In this document: positions 19,201-27,009 of the stretch, piece after piece
How the letters are laid out: the number at the start of each line of letters is the position of its first letter
Numbering within the stretch: the stretch's first letter is position 1
Source of the DNA: Firmicutes bacterium UBA1702
GTDB taxonomy: Bacteria > Bacillota > Clostridia > Peptostreptococcales > Anaerovoracaceae
Length of the DNA: 44,405 nucleotides
Direction of reading: 5' to 3'
NCBI GenBank assembly: GCA_002320005.1
Contig: DCJK01000037.1
Location: 1 to 44,405, forward strand
The notes under the pieces: model-generated
Told to the model about the DNA's origin: nothing
What the model saw: only the letters and a program-made list of their open reading frames with translations
The model's database searches: none
Translations under genes and position numbers: made by a program

Positions 19201-19790
19201 TTGAGTTCTCTGGACAACCTTATTAAGTCAGGTTTGATGCGTGCTTCCTCTTCCAGCCCCTGATCCTGTATCTCGATAAAAAAGTTCCCCTGCCCGAAGA
19301 TCTCCAGAAGTTCCTGGGCTTCCTTCTTTGCTCCTTCGTAGTCTCCAAAAAGCAGAAGGTTCTGAACTTTTCCTGCCAGGCATGCCGAAAGGGCAATTAT
19401 TCCCTGGCTGTGTTCCCTCAGAAGGTCTTTATCAATTCTTGGTTTATAATAATATCCTTTTATATATCCCTGAGATACAATCTTGATAAGATTTTTATAC
19501 CCTGTCTCGTTTTTTGCAAGCAAAAGCAGATGACCCTGATGTTTATCCTTTTCGGGATCCTTATCTGTCATCTTTCTGGCAGCAGTGTATACCTCGCAGC
19601 CTATTATAGGCTTAATCCCCTGCTTCTTGCACTCTTTGTAAAATTCTACAACTCCGAACATTGCTCCATGGTCGGTTATTGCAAGGCTGTTCATGCCAAG
19701 TTCCGCAGCATGAGACACCAGATCTTTTATTCTTGCCGCTCCGTCCAGAAGACTGTATTCGGTATGTACATGCAGATGTGTAAATGCCAT
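16278..19790 (-). CDS. dnaE: DNA polymerase III subunit alpha (DnaE)
   Basis: 1170-residue C-family replicative polymerase, full length. Order: PHP domain at the N-terminus (FTHLHVHTEYSLLDGA, AITDHGAMFGV), palm with GPGRGSAAGSLVAYCL and PDIDIDF (catalytic Asp residues), thumb/fingers including YQEQVM and FNKSHAAAYA, helix-hairpin-helix region (INKKAIESLIKAGACD) and an OB fold near residue 990-1070 (AVMTGMVTGKR). In Firmicutes that also carry PolC, DnaE extends primers on the lagging strand; PolC is not in the window. AAGGAG precedes the ATG. First gene of the dnaE-pfkA-flavodoxin block. Confidence 0.97.
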   Translation of the reverse strand: MAFTHLHVHTEYSLLDGAARIKDLVSHAAELGMNSLAITDHGAMFGVVEFYKECKKQGIKPIIGCEVYTAARKMTDKDPEKDKHQGHLLLLAKNETGYKNLIKIVSQGYIKGYYYKPRIDKDLLREHSQGIIALSACLAGKVQNLLLFGDYEGAKKEAQELLEIFGQGNFFIEIQDQGLEEEARIKPDLIRLSRELNVPLAATNDVHYVRKEDAETHDVLLAIQTATSINDENRMRFPNDEFYLKSEDEMRRIFASVPEAVDNTQVIADACNVEFEFGQYHLPEFTAPDGKINRDYLRELCNKGLEERYGSNPDTGLRERLEYELGTIESMGYVEYFLIVWDFINYARQQGIMVGPGRGSAAGSLVAYCLHITDIDPIKYNLIFERFLNPERVSMPDIDIDFCYERRQEVIDYVTRKYGEDKVCQIITFGTMKARQAVRDVGRALDVSYADTDVIAKAIPLELNMTIDKALKTNPELKKMYEENQKAHQVLDMARALEGMPRHASTHAAGVVISKKPIDEYVPLYLSDKGPATQFTMTTIEELGLLKMDFLGLRNLTVIRDALELIEKNYGVTIDFSKMGYDDAGVYEMISQGNTQGVFQLESQGMTQFMKNLRPGCFEDIVAGISLYRPGPMDSIPKYIENKKNPKGIRYVHPALAPILDVTYGCLVYQEQVMQIVRDLGGYSYGRSDLVRRAMSKKKMAVMLEEKEYFINGKTDKDGNVEIEGCVRRGIPKEAAEEIFNDMVSFAQYAFNKSHAAAYAVVAYETGYLKLHYPVEFMAALMTSVMGDAKQISKYIRNCGEMGIEVMPPCVNKSGKKFSVEDGKIRFGLMGIKNVGENAIDAIIEARDGKGPAENIFDFINRIDIGRINKKAIESLIKAGACDCLSHNKAAMMSVYEGLVESAQNRSKKNLQGQMSLFDIGGEDFEPVGQTFRLPDVAPFSKEVSLAMEKEMLGVYITDHPLKNYAEKMKKVATLTTEELNHAGEEAEAGQQSRVRDGMKAVMTGMVTGKRTLITKSSKMMAFLVLEDLYGVCEVVVFPNVYEKCADCLKGDGVIAVTGTVNFKEDEAPKLLADKIVLIDEETSPEKAESAGDREPCGMIKVRIPGGEEENIALEQIKFTLQRHKGTAQVLIYLPEGKILRTDDSLWAEPSKALENQLGALLGPENVKMN

Positions 19791-19952
19791 ATTTTTCTCC
19801 TTTTTTATATTTTAGCACATCGCTTTTCTTTTTTAAAGAGGCATTTAGGCGGCGTCACCGCCTGTCTCTAAGGCTCATCCCCTGTCATAGTGCCGAAAGC
19901 CTTCTCTGCTGCCGGTCGGAAATAAAAGCACAAGCTCTATGGTGAATAAACC

Positions 19953-19973
19953 GGGGGGTGGGGTGAGGGGGCG
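19953..19973 (+). other. G-run cluster, possible quadruplex
   Basis: Three G runs of 6, 4 and 5 bases separated by T and TGA, just upstream of the promoter at 19991. It stands out in an otherwise A+T-rich gap. The remaining gap (19800-19950) holds a short GGCGGTGACGCCGCC hairpin (minus-strand reading) and no gene. Confidence 0.35.
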
Positions 19974-19990
19974 GATAACCTGTATAACAG

Positions 19991-20019
19991 TTGAAAGATT
20001 TCATTATTTATGTTAAAAT
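19991..20019 (+). promoter_or_regulatory. sigma-A promoter of the EEP-family gene
   Basis: TTGAAA (19991-19996), exactly 17 bp, then TAAAAT (20014-20019) with an extended -10 TG. It is 30 bp before the ATG. Confidence 0.75.
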
Positions 20020-20049
20020 CCACATATCTTTCCGAAAGGAGAACAATAT

Positions 20050-21123
20050 ATGAAAAAAGTGCTTAAAATAATCGGCTGCCTCGTAGGGGTTATTCTTCTT
20101 GTTGCTGTCTCATACATTATCTATGTATTTGCAGATTACTACAGACAGGAAGACAATCTGGAACTTGTTCCGGACAGCTCTTTGTCAGTTGTAAAAGAAG
20201 TCCCGCTGCAGCAGGAACTTTCCGTTACATCATGGAATATAGGCTTTGGCGCCTATACTGATCAATACTCCTTTTTCATGGATGGCGGTAAATATTCAAG
20301 AGCTTTCTCCGAGGAATCAGTTGTTGAAAACATAAATTCCATAGCCGAAAAGCTTTCATCTTTTAATTCGGATTTTTATCTGATACAGGAAGTGGACGTG
20401 GATTCAACAAGATCATACCATGTAAATCAATATGATTTAATTACATCCTCATTTATTGAAATGGACAAAGTCTATGCCCAGAATTATGACTCGCCGTACC
20501 TTTTCTATCCTTTGACTGAACCTCACGGAAAGTCCAAAGCCGGCATTGTCACCCTATCAGATTATACCGTCACACAGGCATTGCGAAGAAGTCTGCCTAT
20601 TCAGAGCGGCTTTGCCAAATTCCTGGACCTTGACAGATGCTACAGCATCAGCAGAATTCCCGTTGATGGCGGAAAAGAACTGATTCTCATAAACTTCCAT
20701 CTTTCTGCCTATACCACGGACCCGACGGTAGCTGATTCTCAGCTGGAAATGCTATATAATGACATCACTGCAGAATACAAAAAGGGCAACTATGTAATAT
20801 GCGGCGGAGATTTTAACAAGGACCTCCTTGTAGATTCTTCTGCCATATTTGGCGTCTCCGGCGAAGACTACAGCTGGGCTCAAAGCTTTCCTTATGATAA
20901 TGTTCCCGAAGGATTTAAAGTCATAGCCCCTTACGATGAGGCTATTCCTGTGCCAAGCTGCCGCAATGCGGACAGACCGTGGGATCCTGAAACCAACTTC
21001 CAGCTTACAATAGACGGGTTTATAATTTCTGATAACGTTGAATGTCTGAAATCCGACGTCATTGACCTTCAGTTCGCATACTCCGATCATAACCCGGTAT
21101 ATATGAATTTTAAATTAAATTAA
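20050..21123 (+). CDS. membrane-anchored endonuclease/exonuclease/phosphatase-family protein
   Basis: A 357-residue protein with one N-terminal membrane helix (about 5-27) and an extracellular EEP fold (DNase I/sphingomyelinase superfamily). Motifs: TSWNIGFG (Asn), YLIQEVDVDS (metal-binding Glu), NFHLSAY (His), GGDFNKD (Asp, Asn) and YSDHNPVYM (catalytic Asp-His). All core catalytic residues appear present. The substrate could be a nucleic acid or a phospho-lipid/inositol compound at the cell surface; the sequence does not decide. GAAAGGAG precedes the ATG. Stands alone with its own promoter and terminator. Confidence 0.87.
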   Translation: MKKVLKIIGCLVGVILLVAVSYIIYVFADYYRQEDNLELVPDSSLSVVKEVPLQQELSVTSWNIGFGAYTDQYSFFMDGGKYSRAFSEESVVENINSIAEKLSSFNSDFYLIQEVDVDSTRSYHVNQYDLITSSFIEMDKVYAQNYDSPYLFYPLTEPHGKSKAGIVTLSDYTVTQALRRSLPIQSGFAKFLDLDRCYSISRIPVDGGKELILINFHLSAYTTDPTVADSQLEMLYNDITAEYKKGNYVICGGDFNKDLLVDSSAIFGVSGEDYSWAQSFPYDNVPEGFKVIAPYDEAIPVPSCRNADRPWDPETNFQLTIDGFIISDNVECLKSDVIDLQFAYSDHNPVYMNFKLN

Positions 21124-21137
21124 ATTCAAAAAAACAA

Positions 21138-21187
21138 CCGGCGTGCCCCAGCTGATTTATTCAGTCTGAAGCACGCCGGATTTTTAT
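21138..21187. terminator. convergent terminator
   Basis: 9-bp perfect stem CCGGCGTGC / GCACGCCGG (21138-21146 and 21171-21179), then ATTTTTATTTT on the plus strand and an A run before it for the minus-strand operon. It separates the EEP gene from the amidohydrolase gene. Confidence 0.8.
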
Positions 21188-21196
21188 TTTGTTGCT

Positions 21197-22411
21197 TTAT
21201 TTCTCCAGCTGAGGCTTTACCTCTTCATCGTATTCCTTTTTTATCTTTTCCAGATGTTCAGGCTCGGCCAGAAGCTTTGCAGCTGTCATGGCAAAACCTT
21301 TTACAAAGGTCATGCAGCTGTCCAGAGCAGTCTGGGTACAGGCCTGCTTTGCAAACTCCACAGTGTGAGGCTCATATGGATTTCCGTCTTCGGAAGGTCC
21401 CATACTCATTCCCAGCTGAATTGCAGGGCAGCGGTAACTTACATCTCCAAGATCTGATGAACCCGGCATTACAATTCTTCCAAAGCGGAGCATATTGCGT
21501 CCCAGAATCTCCATCTGCTCACATGCCAGATCCGAAAGAGCTCTGTTGCTGTATGTGTCCATAAAATCTTCGTCGGCGGGACTTATCTTCACGGTAGTGC
21601 CCGTTCCCAGGGCGGCTGCTTCCGCACATGCTCTCACCCTCTCGGCAAGGGGCTTCACGTCTGCCACTCTGTTGGATCTTATGTTGTAGACCGCTTCCGT
21701 ATAGTCAGGAATAACATTTACTGCGGTTCCGCCTTTTGTGATTATACCATGAATTCTTGCATCCGGCTTTGTCTGCTGGCGCAGAGCGCTTACCATCTGG
21801 TAGAAGCTTACCACAGCATCCAGAGCATTACGTCCGTTTTCAGGCGCTCCGGCCGCATGGGCCGGACGACCGAAGAATTCAAACTTCAAAGATATAATAG
21901 CCATAGTGTCAGGGGACTCCGCATCCATTGATGCCGGATGTGCCATCATGACAGCATCGAAATCATCAAAAGCTCCTGCTTTTGCCATAGGTACCTTGGC
22001 TCCCGCTGATTCTTCTGCAGGTGTTCCTATAACATGTATCTCTCCGCCGAATTCATCGGCAAATTCCGTAGACGCTATTCCCGAACCCACCGATACCATT
22101 GCAATCAGGTTATGTCCGCAGCCGTGCCCCAGGCCTGCCAGAGCATCATACTCTGCCAGAAATGCCAGTTTAGGACCCGGTTTTCCGCTTATATAAGATG
22201 CATGATATGCGGTAGGTATGCCGCAGAAGTTATCCTGCGCATCAAAGCCGTACTTTTTCAGCAGTTCCACCTGCCACCGGCATGCCTTGAATTCTTCTTT
22301 GCCGAGTTCGGGATTTTCATGGATTTTCAATGAAAGCTCCTTAAGTTCCGGCGCCAGCATCTCCACCTTTTTTTCGGCTCGATTCTGTATTTCCTTCATA
22401 TTCAGACTCAT
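21197..22411 (-). CDS. M20-family amidohydrolase (aminobenzoyl-glutamate utilization type)
   Basis: A 404-residue zinc amidohydrolase of the M20D group, related to AbgB/PM20D2-like enzymes that cleave acyl- or aryl-amino acids and dipeptides. Visible: HENPELGKEEFKA near the N-terminus, LAEYDALAGLGHGCGHN (metal ligands), GTPAEESAGAK (catalytic Glu pair), then AHPASMDA and GRPAHAAGAPENGRNA of the dimerisation domain. The C-terminus has PGSSDLGDVSY and EPHTVEFAK. GGAGG precedes the ATG, whose A is shared with the TGA of the upstream membrane-protein gene. Last gene of a MerR-type-promoter operon with a probable transporter, so it likely hydrolyses what is imported. Confidence 0.9.
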   Translation of the reverse strand: MSLNMKEIQNRAEKKVEMLAPELKELSLKIHENPELGKEEFKACRWQVELLKKYGFDAQDNFCGIPTAYHASYISGKPGPKLAFLAEYDALAGLGHGCGHNLIAMVSVGSGIASTEFADEFGGEIHVIGTPAEESAGAKVPMAKAGAFDDFDAVMMAHPASMDAESPDTMAIISLKFEFFGRPAHAAGAPENGRNALDAVVSFYQMVSALRQQTKPDARIHGIITKGGTAVNVIPDYTEAVYNIRSNRVADVKPLAERVRACAEAAALGTGTTVKISPADEDFMDTYSNRALSDLACEQMEILGRNMLRFGRIVMPGSSDLGDVSYRCPAIQLGMSMGPSEDGNPYEPHTVEFAKQACTQTALDSCMTFVKGFAMTAAKLLAEPEHLEKIKKEYDEEVKPQLEK

Positions 22412-23169
22412 CAGGCTTCCTCCTGTATCTGAGCTTCTTCTTTGTCTCCGGGAAGCTCAACAGTTATTATACCTTTCTTGTACATCTTCTTTGTTATCAG
22501 GTAGATCACAGGTATACATATGATAATTACAAAGCCTTCGAATGTTTCATAAAGATCAGGTACTACCATGTACAGGGCAATGCATACTACAAACGGAATG
22601 ATAAGTGCCAGCAGACGTTTATGTACCAGTACTCCACCACCTACATCGTCACTGAGAGAGCCCAGGAACAAACATCCGAAGAGTGCAGGCAGCACATATC
22701 CTGCAGCAGTAGTTACAAACGGGGATGACAGGAATGGCTGAAGCGGAGTCAGCAGAAGCATGCCAATTGCAAGCATAACCAGAGTTACCAGAGAAGATGC
22801 GGCAACTGCAACACCGATGACTGCATCTCCCTTTTCTGTTCCCTGCTTCAGGTCTGCAACCTTAAGCGCATTGAGTGCGGCAGGAAGCTTAAGATTCAGT
22901 ACATTACCTGTTATCAGTGAAATATAGTATGATGATCCCATTACCGGAATCTCAGCAAAAGTTTCCGCTATTCCGATAGGAATAAAGATGGCTGACAAGC
23001 CTCCGGCAGCAACCAGCAGATCGCTGATTTTAGGCATTATGTCATAATATCCGCTTATAATAAGAGGAATGGCAAAGAACAGCAGCAGCGCACAGATCAT
23101 CAGGCGGTTGCCGATTTTATGCATTCTTTCATAATATTCGTTTGCATTCACATTTTTGTTTTTCTTCAT
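22411..23169 (-). CDS. multi-pass membrane protein, probable transporter partner of the DUF5058-like protein
   Basis: I do not recognise a named family with confidence. The 252 residues contain about six to seven hydrophobic segments (for example LMICALLLFFAIPLIISGYY, VTLVMLAIGMLLLTPL, VIIICIPVIYLITKKMY) and conserved-looking loops AETFAEIPVMGSS and GSLSDDVGGGV. The tail is charged (GDKEEAQIQEEA). It lies 18 bp after the DUF5058-like gene and overlaps the amidohydrolase gene by one base, so the two membrane proteins are probably halves of one permease, similar in layout to split nucleoside/gate-type carriers. Confidence 0.7.
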   Translation of the reverse strand: MKKNKNVNANEYYERMHKIGNRLMICALLLFFAIPLIISGYYDIMPKISDLLVAAGGLSAIFIPIGIAETFAEIPVMGSSYYISLITGNVLNLKLPAALNALKVADLKQGTEKGDAVIGVAVAASSLVTLVMLAIGMLLLTPLQPFLSSPFVTTAAGYVLPALFGCLFLGSLSDDVGGGVLVHKRLLALIIPFVVCIALYMVVPDLYETFEGFVIIICIPVIYLITKKMYKKGIITVELPGDKEEAQIQEEA

Positions 23170-23187
23170 GTCTCTGATACCTCCCTC

Positions 23188-23889
23188 TTAAAAAAGTTTA
23201 TCCCAGAATACAGATGCAACCATGGCACCCAGCAGGCTGACTGCCAGGACAAATTCGTTAAGCCAAGGTGCATTTGCCTTTTTTGCAATAACCGAAAGAA
23301 CAACTGCGATAATTGCACTTGTAATGAATGTCATAAGACTTGCCATTCCTCCGAAAAGCATCGGAACGATCAGTGCGCAGAGCAGAGCTGACATAAAAAC
23401 AGTCTGAGCAACTGCTTTCCATCTCTTGTCCTCACCGCCGAGCTTAAGAGTTCCCATATGAATCTTCTTGTTGAAGAAAACATTAAATATAAGTGAAACA
23501 CTTATGCCCAGACACATTGCCCATGCCATCAATCCGAAAGCATATCCGTCAGCATTGTTAACATCAAGATTCAGCGCATTAAGAGCCATGTTGGCCGACA
23601 TAAGCTCATAAGCCACAGATCCCAGTACTGACAGTCTGAACCATGCATAAGGAAGACCGATTACAACCGCAAGAGTCACAAGACCTGTTACTATGGCTAT
23701 GGAAGGCACGATGGAGAAGGTCACTGATGATTTAATTACAGCCTTCAGCGTTTTCTTATCAATGCCAAGTTCCAATGCATTTTTGTAGCTCAATCTCAGA
23801 TAATATACAGTAAGTCCGGCTACAATAATAATTCCAACTATGACGCAGACCCATAAAAGATGGCTGCCTGCAACGTCTTTAAAGCTCAT
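23188..23889 (-). CDS. DUF5058-like membrane protein, probable transporter subunit
   Basis: A 233-residue protein with about six membrane helices, starting MSFKDVAGSHLLWVCVIVG. The stretch SVTFSIVPSIAIVTGLVTLA followed by PYAWFRLSVLGSVAYELMSA matches what I remember of the DUF5058 family; this is recall, not a search. AGGAGG lies just before the ATG. First gene of the operon, with a leader of about 45 nt containing a short tandem repeat. Its function as a transporter is inferred from the partner membrane protein and the downstream amidohydrolase. Confidence 0.72.
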   Translation of the reverse strand: MSFKDVAGSHLLWVCVIVGIIIVAGLTVYYLRLSYKNALELGIDKKTLKAVIKSSVTFSIVPSIAIVTGLVTLAVVIGLPYAWFRLSVLGSVAYELMSANMALNALNLDVNNADGYAFGLMAWAMCLGISVSLIFNVFFNKKIHMGTLKLGGEDKRWKAVAQTVFMSALLCALIVPMLFGGMASLMTFITSAIIAVVLSVIAKKANAPWLNEFVLAVSLLGAMVASVFWDKLF

Positions 23890-23900
23890 ATAAATTCCTC

Positions 23901-23940
23901 CTTGTGTATATTATTACTTGTATATTATTACTTGTATATT
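23901..23940 (-). repeat. 14-bp tandem repeat in the operon leader
   Basis: About three copies of CTTGTATATTATTA (last one partial, first with one extra base difference) lie between the MerR-type promoter and the ribosome site. They would be transcribed as part of the 5' leader. Copy-number variation could alter leader length. Confidence 0.75.
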
Positions 23941-23943
23941 GCT

Positions 23944-23974
23944 ATTATAAACTCTGGACTTAGACCAGAGTCAA
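23944..23974 (-). promoter_or_regulatory. MerR-type promoter with 19-bp spacer and operator dyad
   Basis: Minus strand: -35 TTGACT (23974-23969), 19-bp spacer, -10 TATAAT (23949-23944). The spacer is filled by a near-perfect 21-bp dyad at 23951-23971 with arms ACTCTGG / CCAGAGT. A 19-bp spacer with a centred dyad is characteristic of promoters activated by MerR-family proteins through DNA distortion. The MerR-family gene ends about 85 bp upstream. Confidence 0.87.
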
Positions 23975-23993
23975 GCAAAATTTAATTTTAAAA

Positions 23994-24024
23994 TAAAAAA
24001 AGGAGCAAAAAACTGTTTTGCTCC
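23994..24024 (-). terminator. terminator of the MerR-family gene
   Basis: 9-bp stem GGAGCAAAA / TTTTGCTCC (24002-24010 and 24016-24024), followed on the minus strand by seven T and ATTTT. It insulates the regulator gene from the MerR-type promoter downstream. Confidence 0.88.
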
Positions 24025-24057
24025 ACAAATTTTACTGTTTTATCATGCAACACTTAT

Positions 24058-24900
24058 TCATTTTACAGGTATCCATAATTCCAGATACTCGGCACTGTTC
24101 TCCGTTTCATATTCAGTAGCAACAATTCTGGTCAGCGGCCAGTCGGCAATATTCAAATTATTTTTTTCGATGTAATCAATTGCCGAAGCAAGCTGAGTGT
24201 AATCACGATTAGTATATACAACTCCGTAAAGATGCAGACATTTTCTTTGAGGAATTACATGAAATCTATCTGCCGGAAAGTCTTCCCTCTTTGAGATTCC
24301 TTTGGTATCAGCCATTGTAACGATGTAATTGCTTGCCTTCTGCCGGCTGCTTCTGTCATTCATTGCCAGTGCTTCTTCAAAAGAAACGAATTCTGCCTGA
24401 CCCTCCTGTTTCGATATTATGGTCAAAAGAGGCATGGACTCCTTATCCAGCATATCAAAATCAGCCATTACCTCAGCCATGCTACCCTTTATCTCCTGGC
24501 ATATGAACACCGGGGACATTATTATTTCCATCTTTCCCTGTCCCCTGACGCAGTCTGCAAGTTTGCGGCAATAATCGTCCATGAGTTTTTCTTTCTGCTG
24601 CAGCTCTGCAATTTTAGAAGCAAGTTCTTCTTTTTTTCTTGATACAATTTCCATCATGTCCTGAAGGTCTGAGCCATGCATCATATCTCTGATGCTTTCC
24701 AGAGGTATATCCATACGCCTCAGACGCATGACATAATCCATAGTGACAAAATCTTCCTTGCTGTATATCCTGTAGTTGGTTTCGTTATTTTTGGGAGGGC
24801 TTAATATTCCCTTCTTATCATACAGACGGACAGCATCCACAGTAAGTCCGTAAAACTTTGCTACTTCGCCTATATGATAGTCCTTCAGCTCGTACTTCAT
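24058..24900 (-). CDS. MerR-family transcriptional regulator with GyrI-like effector domain
   Basis: A 280-residue BmrR-type activator. Winged helix-turn-helix at residues 1-70 (YHIGEVAKFYGLTVDAVRLYDKKGILSP and NYRIYSKEDF), a coiled-coil linker around 80-115 (EIVSRKKEELASKIAELQQKE), and an effector-binding C-terminal half of GyrI/BmrR type (about 125-280). I chose the ATG at 24900 because AAGGAG is 8 nt upstream; a GTG at 24909 would abut the ribosome site. It follows the LTA-synthase-like gene by 5 bp. The probable target is the 19-bp-spacer promoter just downstream. Confidence 0.88.
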   Translation of the reverse strand: MKYELKDYHIGEVAKFYGLTVDAVRLYDKKGILSPPKNNETNYRIYSKEDFVTMDYVMRLRRMDIPLESIRDMMHGSDLQDMMEIVSRKKEELASKIAELQQKEKLMDDYCRKLADCVRGQGKMEIIMSPVFICQEIKGSMAEVMADFDMLDKESMPLLTIISKQEGQAEFVSFEEALAMNDRSSRQKASNYIVTMADTKGISKREDFPADRFHVIPQRKCLHLYGVVYTNRDYTQLASAIDYIEKNNLNIADWPLTRIVATEYETENSAEYLELWIPVK

Positions 24901-24905
24901 GAGTG

Positions 24906-26858
24906 TCACTCCTTGGCAAAACCTAATTTAAAATAGTAATCCTTATCCAGTGTCAAAGCAGAGTAGTTAAACATGTTTCTGACTTTCTCATCCATAAGCG
25001 AGGCATATTCTCTGTCGCTTTCTATGAGATCGCTCCTTGTTCCCCTCTCTGAGATCCAGTCCTTATCCTTAAACACCACAAATCCCTCGCTGTCTGAAAA
25101 AATGTCTCTCCCCATCAGCAGCCGGGAATCATATTCCAGCCCGAACATGTTTGACAGTGTCGGCAGTATGTCCATGTTGCTGCATACTTTGTCAACCTTT
25201 TCCGGTTCCATACCCATGGACCATAGTATGAAAGTACTCTCATACATTTCATATTCCGTGTCGATTTCATGGCCTCTGAACTCACTTATATTTTCTTCTG
25301 AGAGCCCATATGGATAATGATCTCCTGCAATGGCAATAACCGTATTGTCCAGTTCTCCTGCTTCTTCAAGCCTGGTCAAGAGCAGTCCCAGCGCTCTGTC
25401 CAGTTCGATGTTACAGGCCATATACGCACGACAGGGCTCTGACATGTCCAGATCCTTTACTGCTTCTTCGTTCTTTGAGGCCATGTCGTTTCCATAAAAG
25501 TTGTAGTTCATATGTCCGCTTACAGTCAGGTAATAAACATGGAAAGGCTGTATTTCTCCATCTTCATCTGCTGTGAGAAAGTCCGAGGTGGTCTTGTCTA
25601 TCATCTCCAGATCGGATTCGGGCCACGTATTTTTAAAATGGTAACCGCCATCCTGCCCCGAAAAATCATATCCCAGGTTAGGATGAGAGACATTTCTGTC
25701 GTAATAATAAATGCTGTGATTATGATATGCTTTTGTCTGATAACCTTCTTTTCTGAGCTGGTTTCCGAGAGTAAAGGGCAGAGAATTTTTTGAGGATTCT
25801 TTCATTGACCATACACCGGGTTTTGGCACCAGCCCCTGAAGATTTACATACTCCCCGTCCAGAGTGCTTACTCCCCATATGGGATTATAAAAGTTTGTAA
25901 ATGTATATCCCTCGGTCTGAAGCTTATATAAAGTCGGCGTATATACCGGATCTACAGCAAAGTCGGTAAAGCTTTCTGCCGTAATGAATATAAGGTTTTT
26001 CCCCTTAAAAATTCCTGTTTTCGAATTTTTTTCCGTTGGCTCCACGCTTCCGAAATATTCGTGCATGGCTTTGACGGTTTTATCCTTTTCTCCTTCTGCC
26101 ATTGCTCCAAAATCCAAAGTACCGATAACATTGTCATCTGCCGAAACTTCTGCCACAGTTTCCGTATCCGGCAGCTGCGGTTCAAATCCGAATATAAGCC
26201 TGTATAAATCTATCGTCATGGCTCCCATAAGACCGGAACATTTTACCGATCCCTGGATTTCACCTATTGACCAGAGGTTCTGATGAGGAGAAGACGGATT
26301 TTCATCATCGACAAAGCATATGGCAAAGGTCCCTGCTGCAGATGAAAAAAATATAACGGCCGAAATAATCAGTAAGACCACTTTGCTTGTTCTTTCCTTA
26401 TTGACTCCTGAAGATATTTTTTCGTCATCGCAGTGTGTCGAGAAGAATATTGCAGTTCCTCCCAAGGCAAACATGACAATGATCGGGATTATCTCATGAA
26501 ATATTGCATCCCATATAACATCCTGAAATTCCACCACCTGTGCGCCATTGAGCATGGAGTAAAACGTGAAGAATGTCTCGAAAATATAATAATATACTAT
26601 TTGTGCTGCAAATATCACCATGGTAACGGCCATAAGCGCATTGTATATTATCTTACCTGTTCTTTGGCGAAATGCTGTTCTCAGGAAGAACATAAGTGCC
26701 GCGCCTGCTAAGGAAATCAAAGTAATAATGCATGCTTCCAGTACAAAATAATTGTCTTTTGCATAGCCCAGTGTAAATCCCCTAAAGGCAGTTTCCATTA
26801 AAAAAAGAGCTCCAAATGTTGCAGCTAATAGTCTTAAATTCCTTGCTTTGACTTTCAT
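24906..26858 (-). CDS. LTA synthase family sulfatase-fold membrane protein
   Basis: About 650 residues. Five N-terminal membrane helices occupy roughly 1-190, followed by an extracellular sulfatase/alkaline-phosphatase fold. Visible motifs: NLIFITAESF (metal-binding Glu), GVSTLDGEY (likely Thr nucleophile site), YHNHSIYYYDRN, and IAIAGDHYPYG (Asp-His metal ligands). This architecture is typical of glycerol-phosphate polymerising LTA synthases and relatives modifying surface glycans; the exact substrate is not determined. I prefer the ATG at 26858; a TTG at 26864 is also possible, with GAAGGGG upstream of both. Probably co-transcribed with the MerR gene. Confidence 0.87.
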   Translation of the reverse strand: MKVKARNLRLLAATFGALFLMETAFRGFTLGYAKDNYFVLEACIITLISLAGAALMFFLRTAFRQRTGKIIYNALMAVTMVIFAAQIVYYYIFETFFTFYSMLNGAQVVEFQDVIWDAIFHEIIPIIVMFALGGTAIFFSTHCDDEKISSGVNKERTSKVVLLIISAVIFFSSAAGTFAICFVDDENPSSPHQNLWSIGEIQGSVKCSGLMGAMTIDLYRLIFGFEPQLPDTETVAEVSADDNVIGTLDFGAMAEGEKDKTVKAMHEYFGSVEPTEKNSKTGIFKGKNLIFITAESFTDFAVDPVYTPTLYKLQTEGYTFTNFYNPIWGVSTLDGEYVNLQGLVPKPGVWSMKESSKNSLPFTLGNQLRKEGYQTKAYHNHSIYYYDRNVSHPNLGYDFSGQDGGYHFKNTWPESDLEMIDKTTSDFLTADEDGEIQPFHVYYLTVSGHMNYNFYGNDMASKNEEAVKDLDMSEPCRAYMACNIELDRALGLLLTRLEEAGELDNTVIAIAGDHYPYGLSEENISEFRGHEIDTEYEMYESTFILWSMGMEPEKVDKVCSNMDILPTLSNMFGLEYDSRLLMGRDIFSDSEGFVVFKDKDWISERGTRSDLIESDREYASLMDEKVRNMFNYSALTLDKDYYFKLGFAKE

Positions 26859-26897
26859 CCCCAAATATCCCCTTCAGAATATGATAATGTTTATAAT

Positions 26898-26926
26898 ATT
26901 ATATTAAAAATCGTCTTTCCGGGCAA
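26898..26926 (-). promoter_or_regulatory. sigma-A promoter of the LTA-synthase-like/MerR operon
   Basis: Minus strand TTGCCC (26926-26921), 17-bp spacer, TATAAT (26903-26898), about 40 bp before the start codon. Confidence 0.72.
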
Positions 26927-26977
26927 TATTCTTTGATAAATTTCTTTATCTATCTCTCACAGATGTTGATACAGTTA

Positions 26978-26985
26978 CATACAAT
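26978..26985 (+). promoter_or_regulatory. sigma-E-like -10 element before the cwlJ-like gene
   Basis: CATACAAT, an exact match to the mother-cell sigma-E -10 consensus, 25 bp upstream of the start. The -35 region is a poor match, so this is suggestive only. In Bacillus subtilis cwlJ and gerQ are sigma-E genes, which fits. Confidence 0.5.
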
Positions 26986-27009
26986 GATATAAGTTTATGG
27001 AGGTAAATT

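Noticed and set aside
23901..23940. CRISPR-like array
   Set aside because: The 14-bp units are directly tandem without spacers and only about three copies exist.
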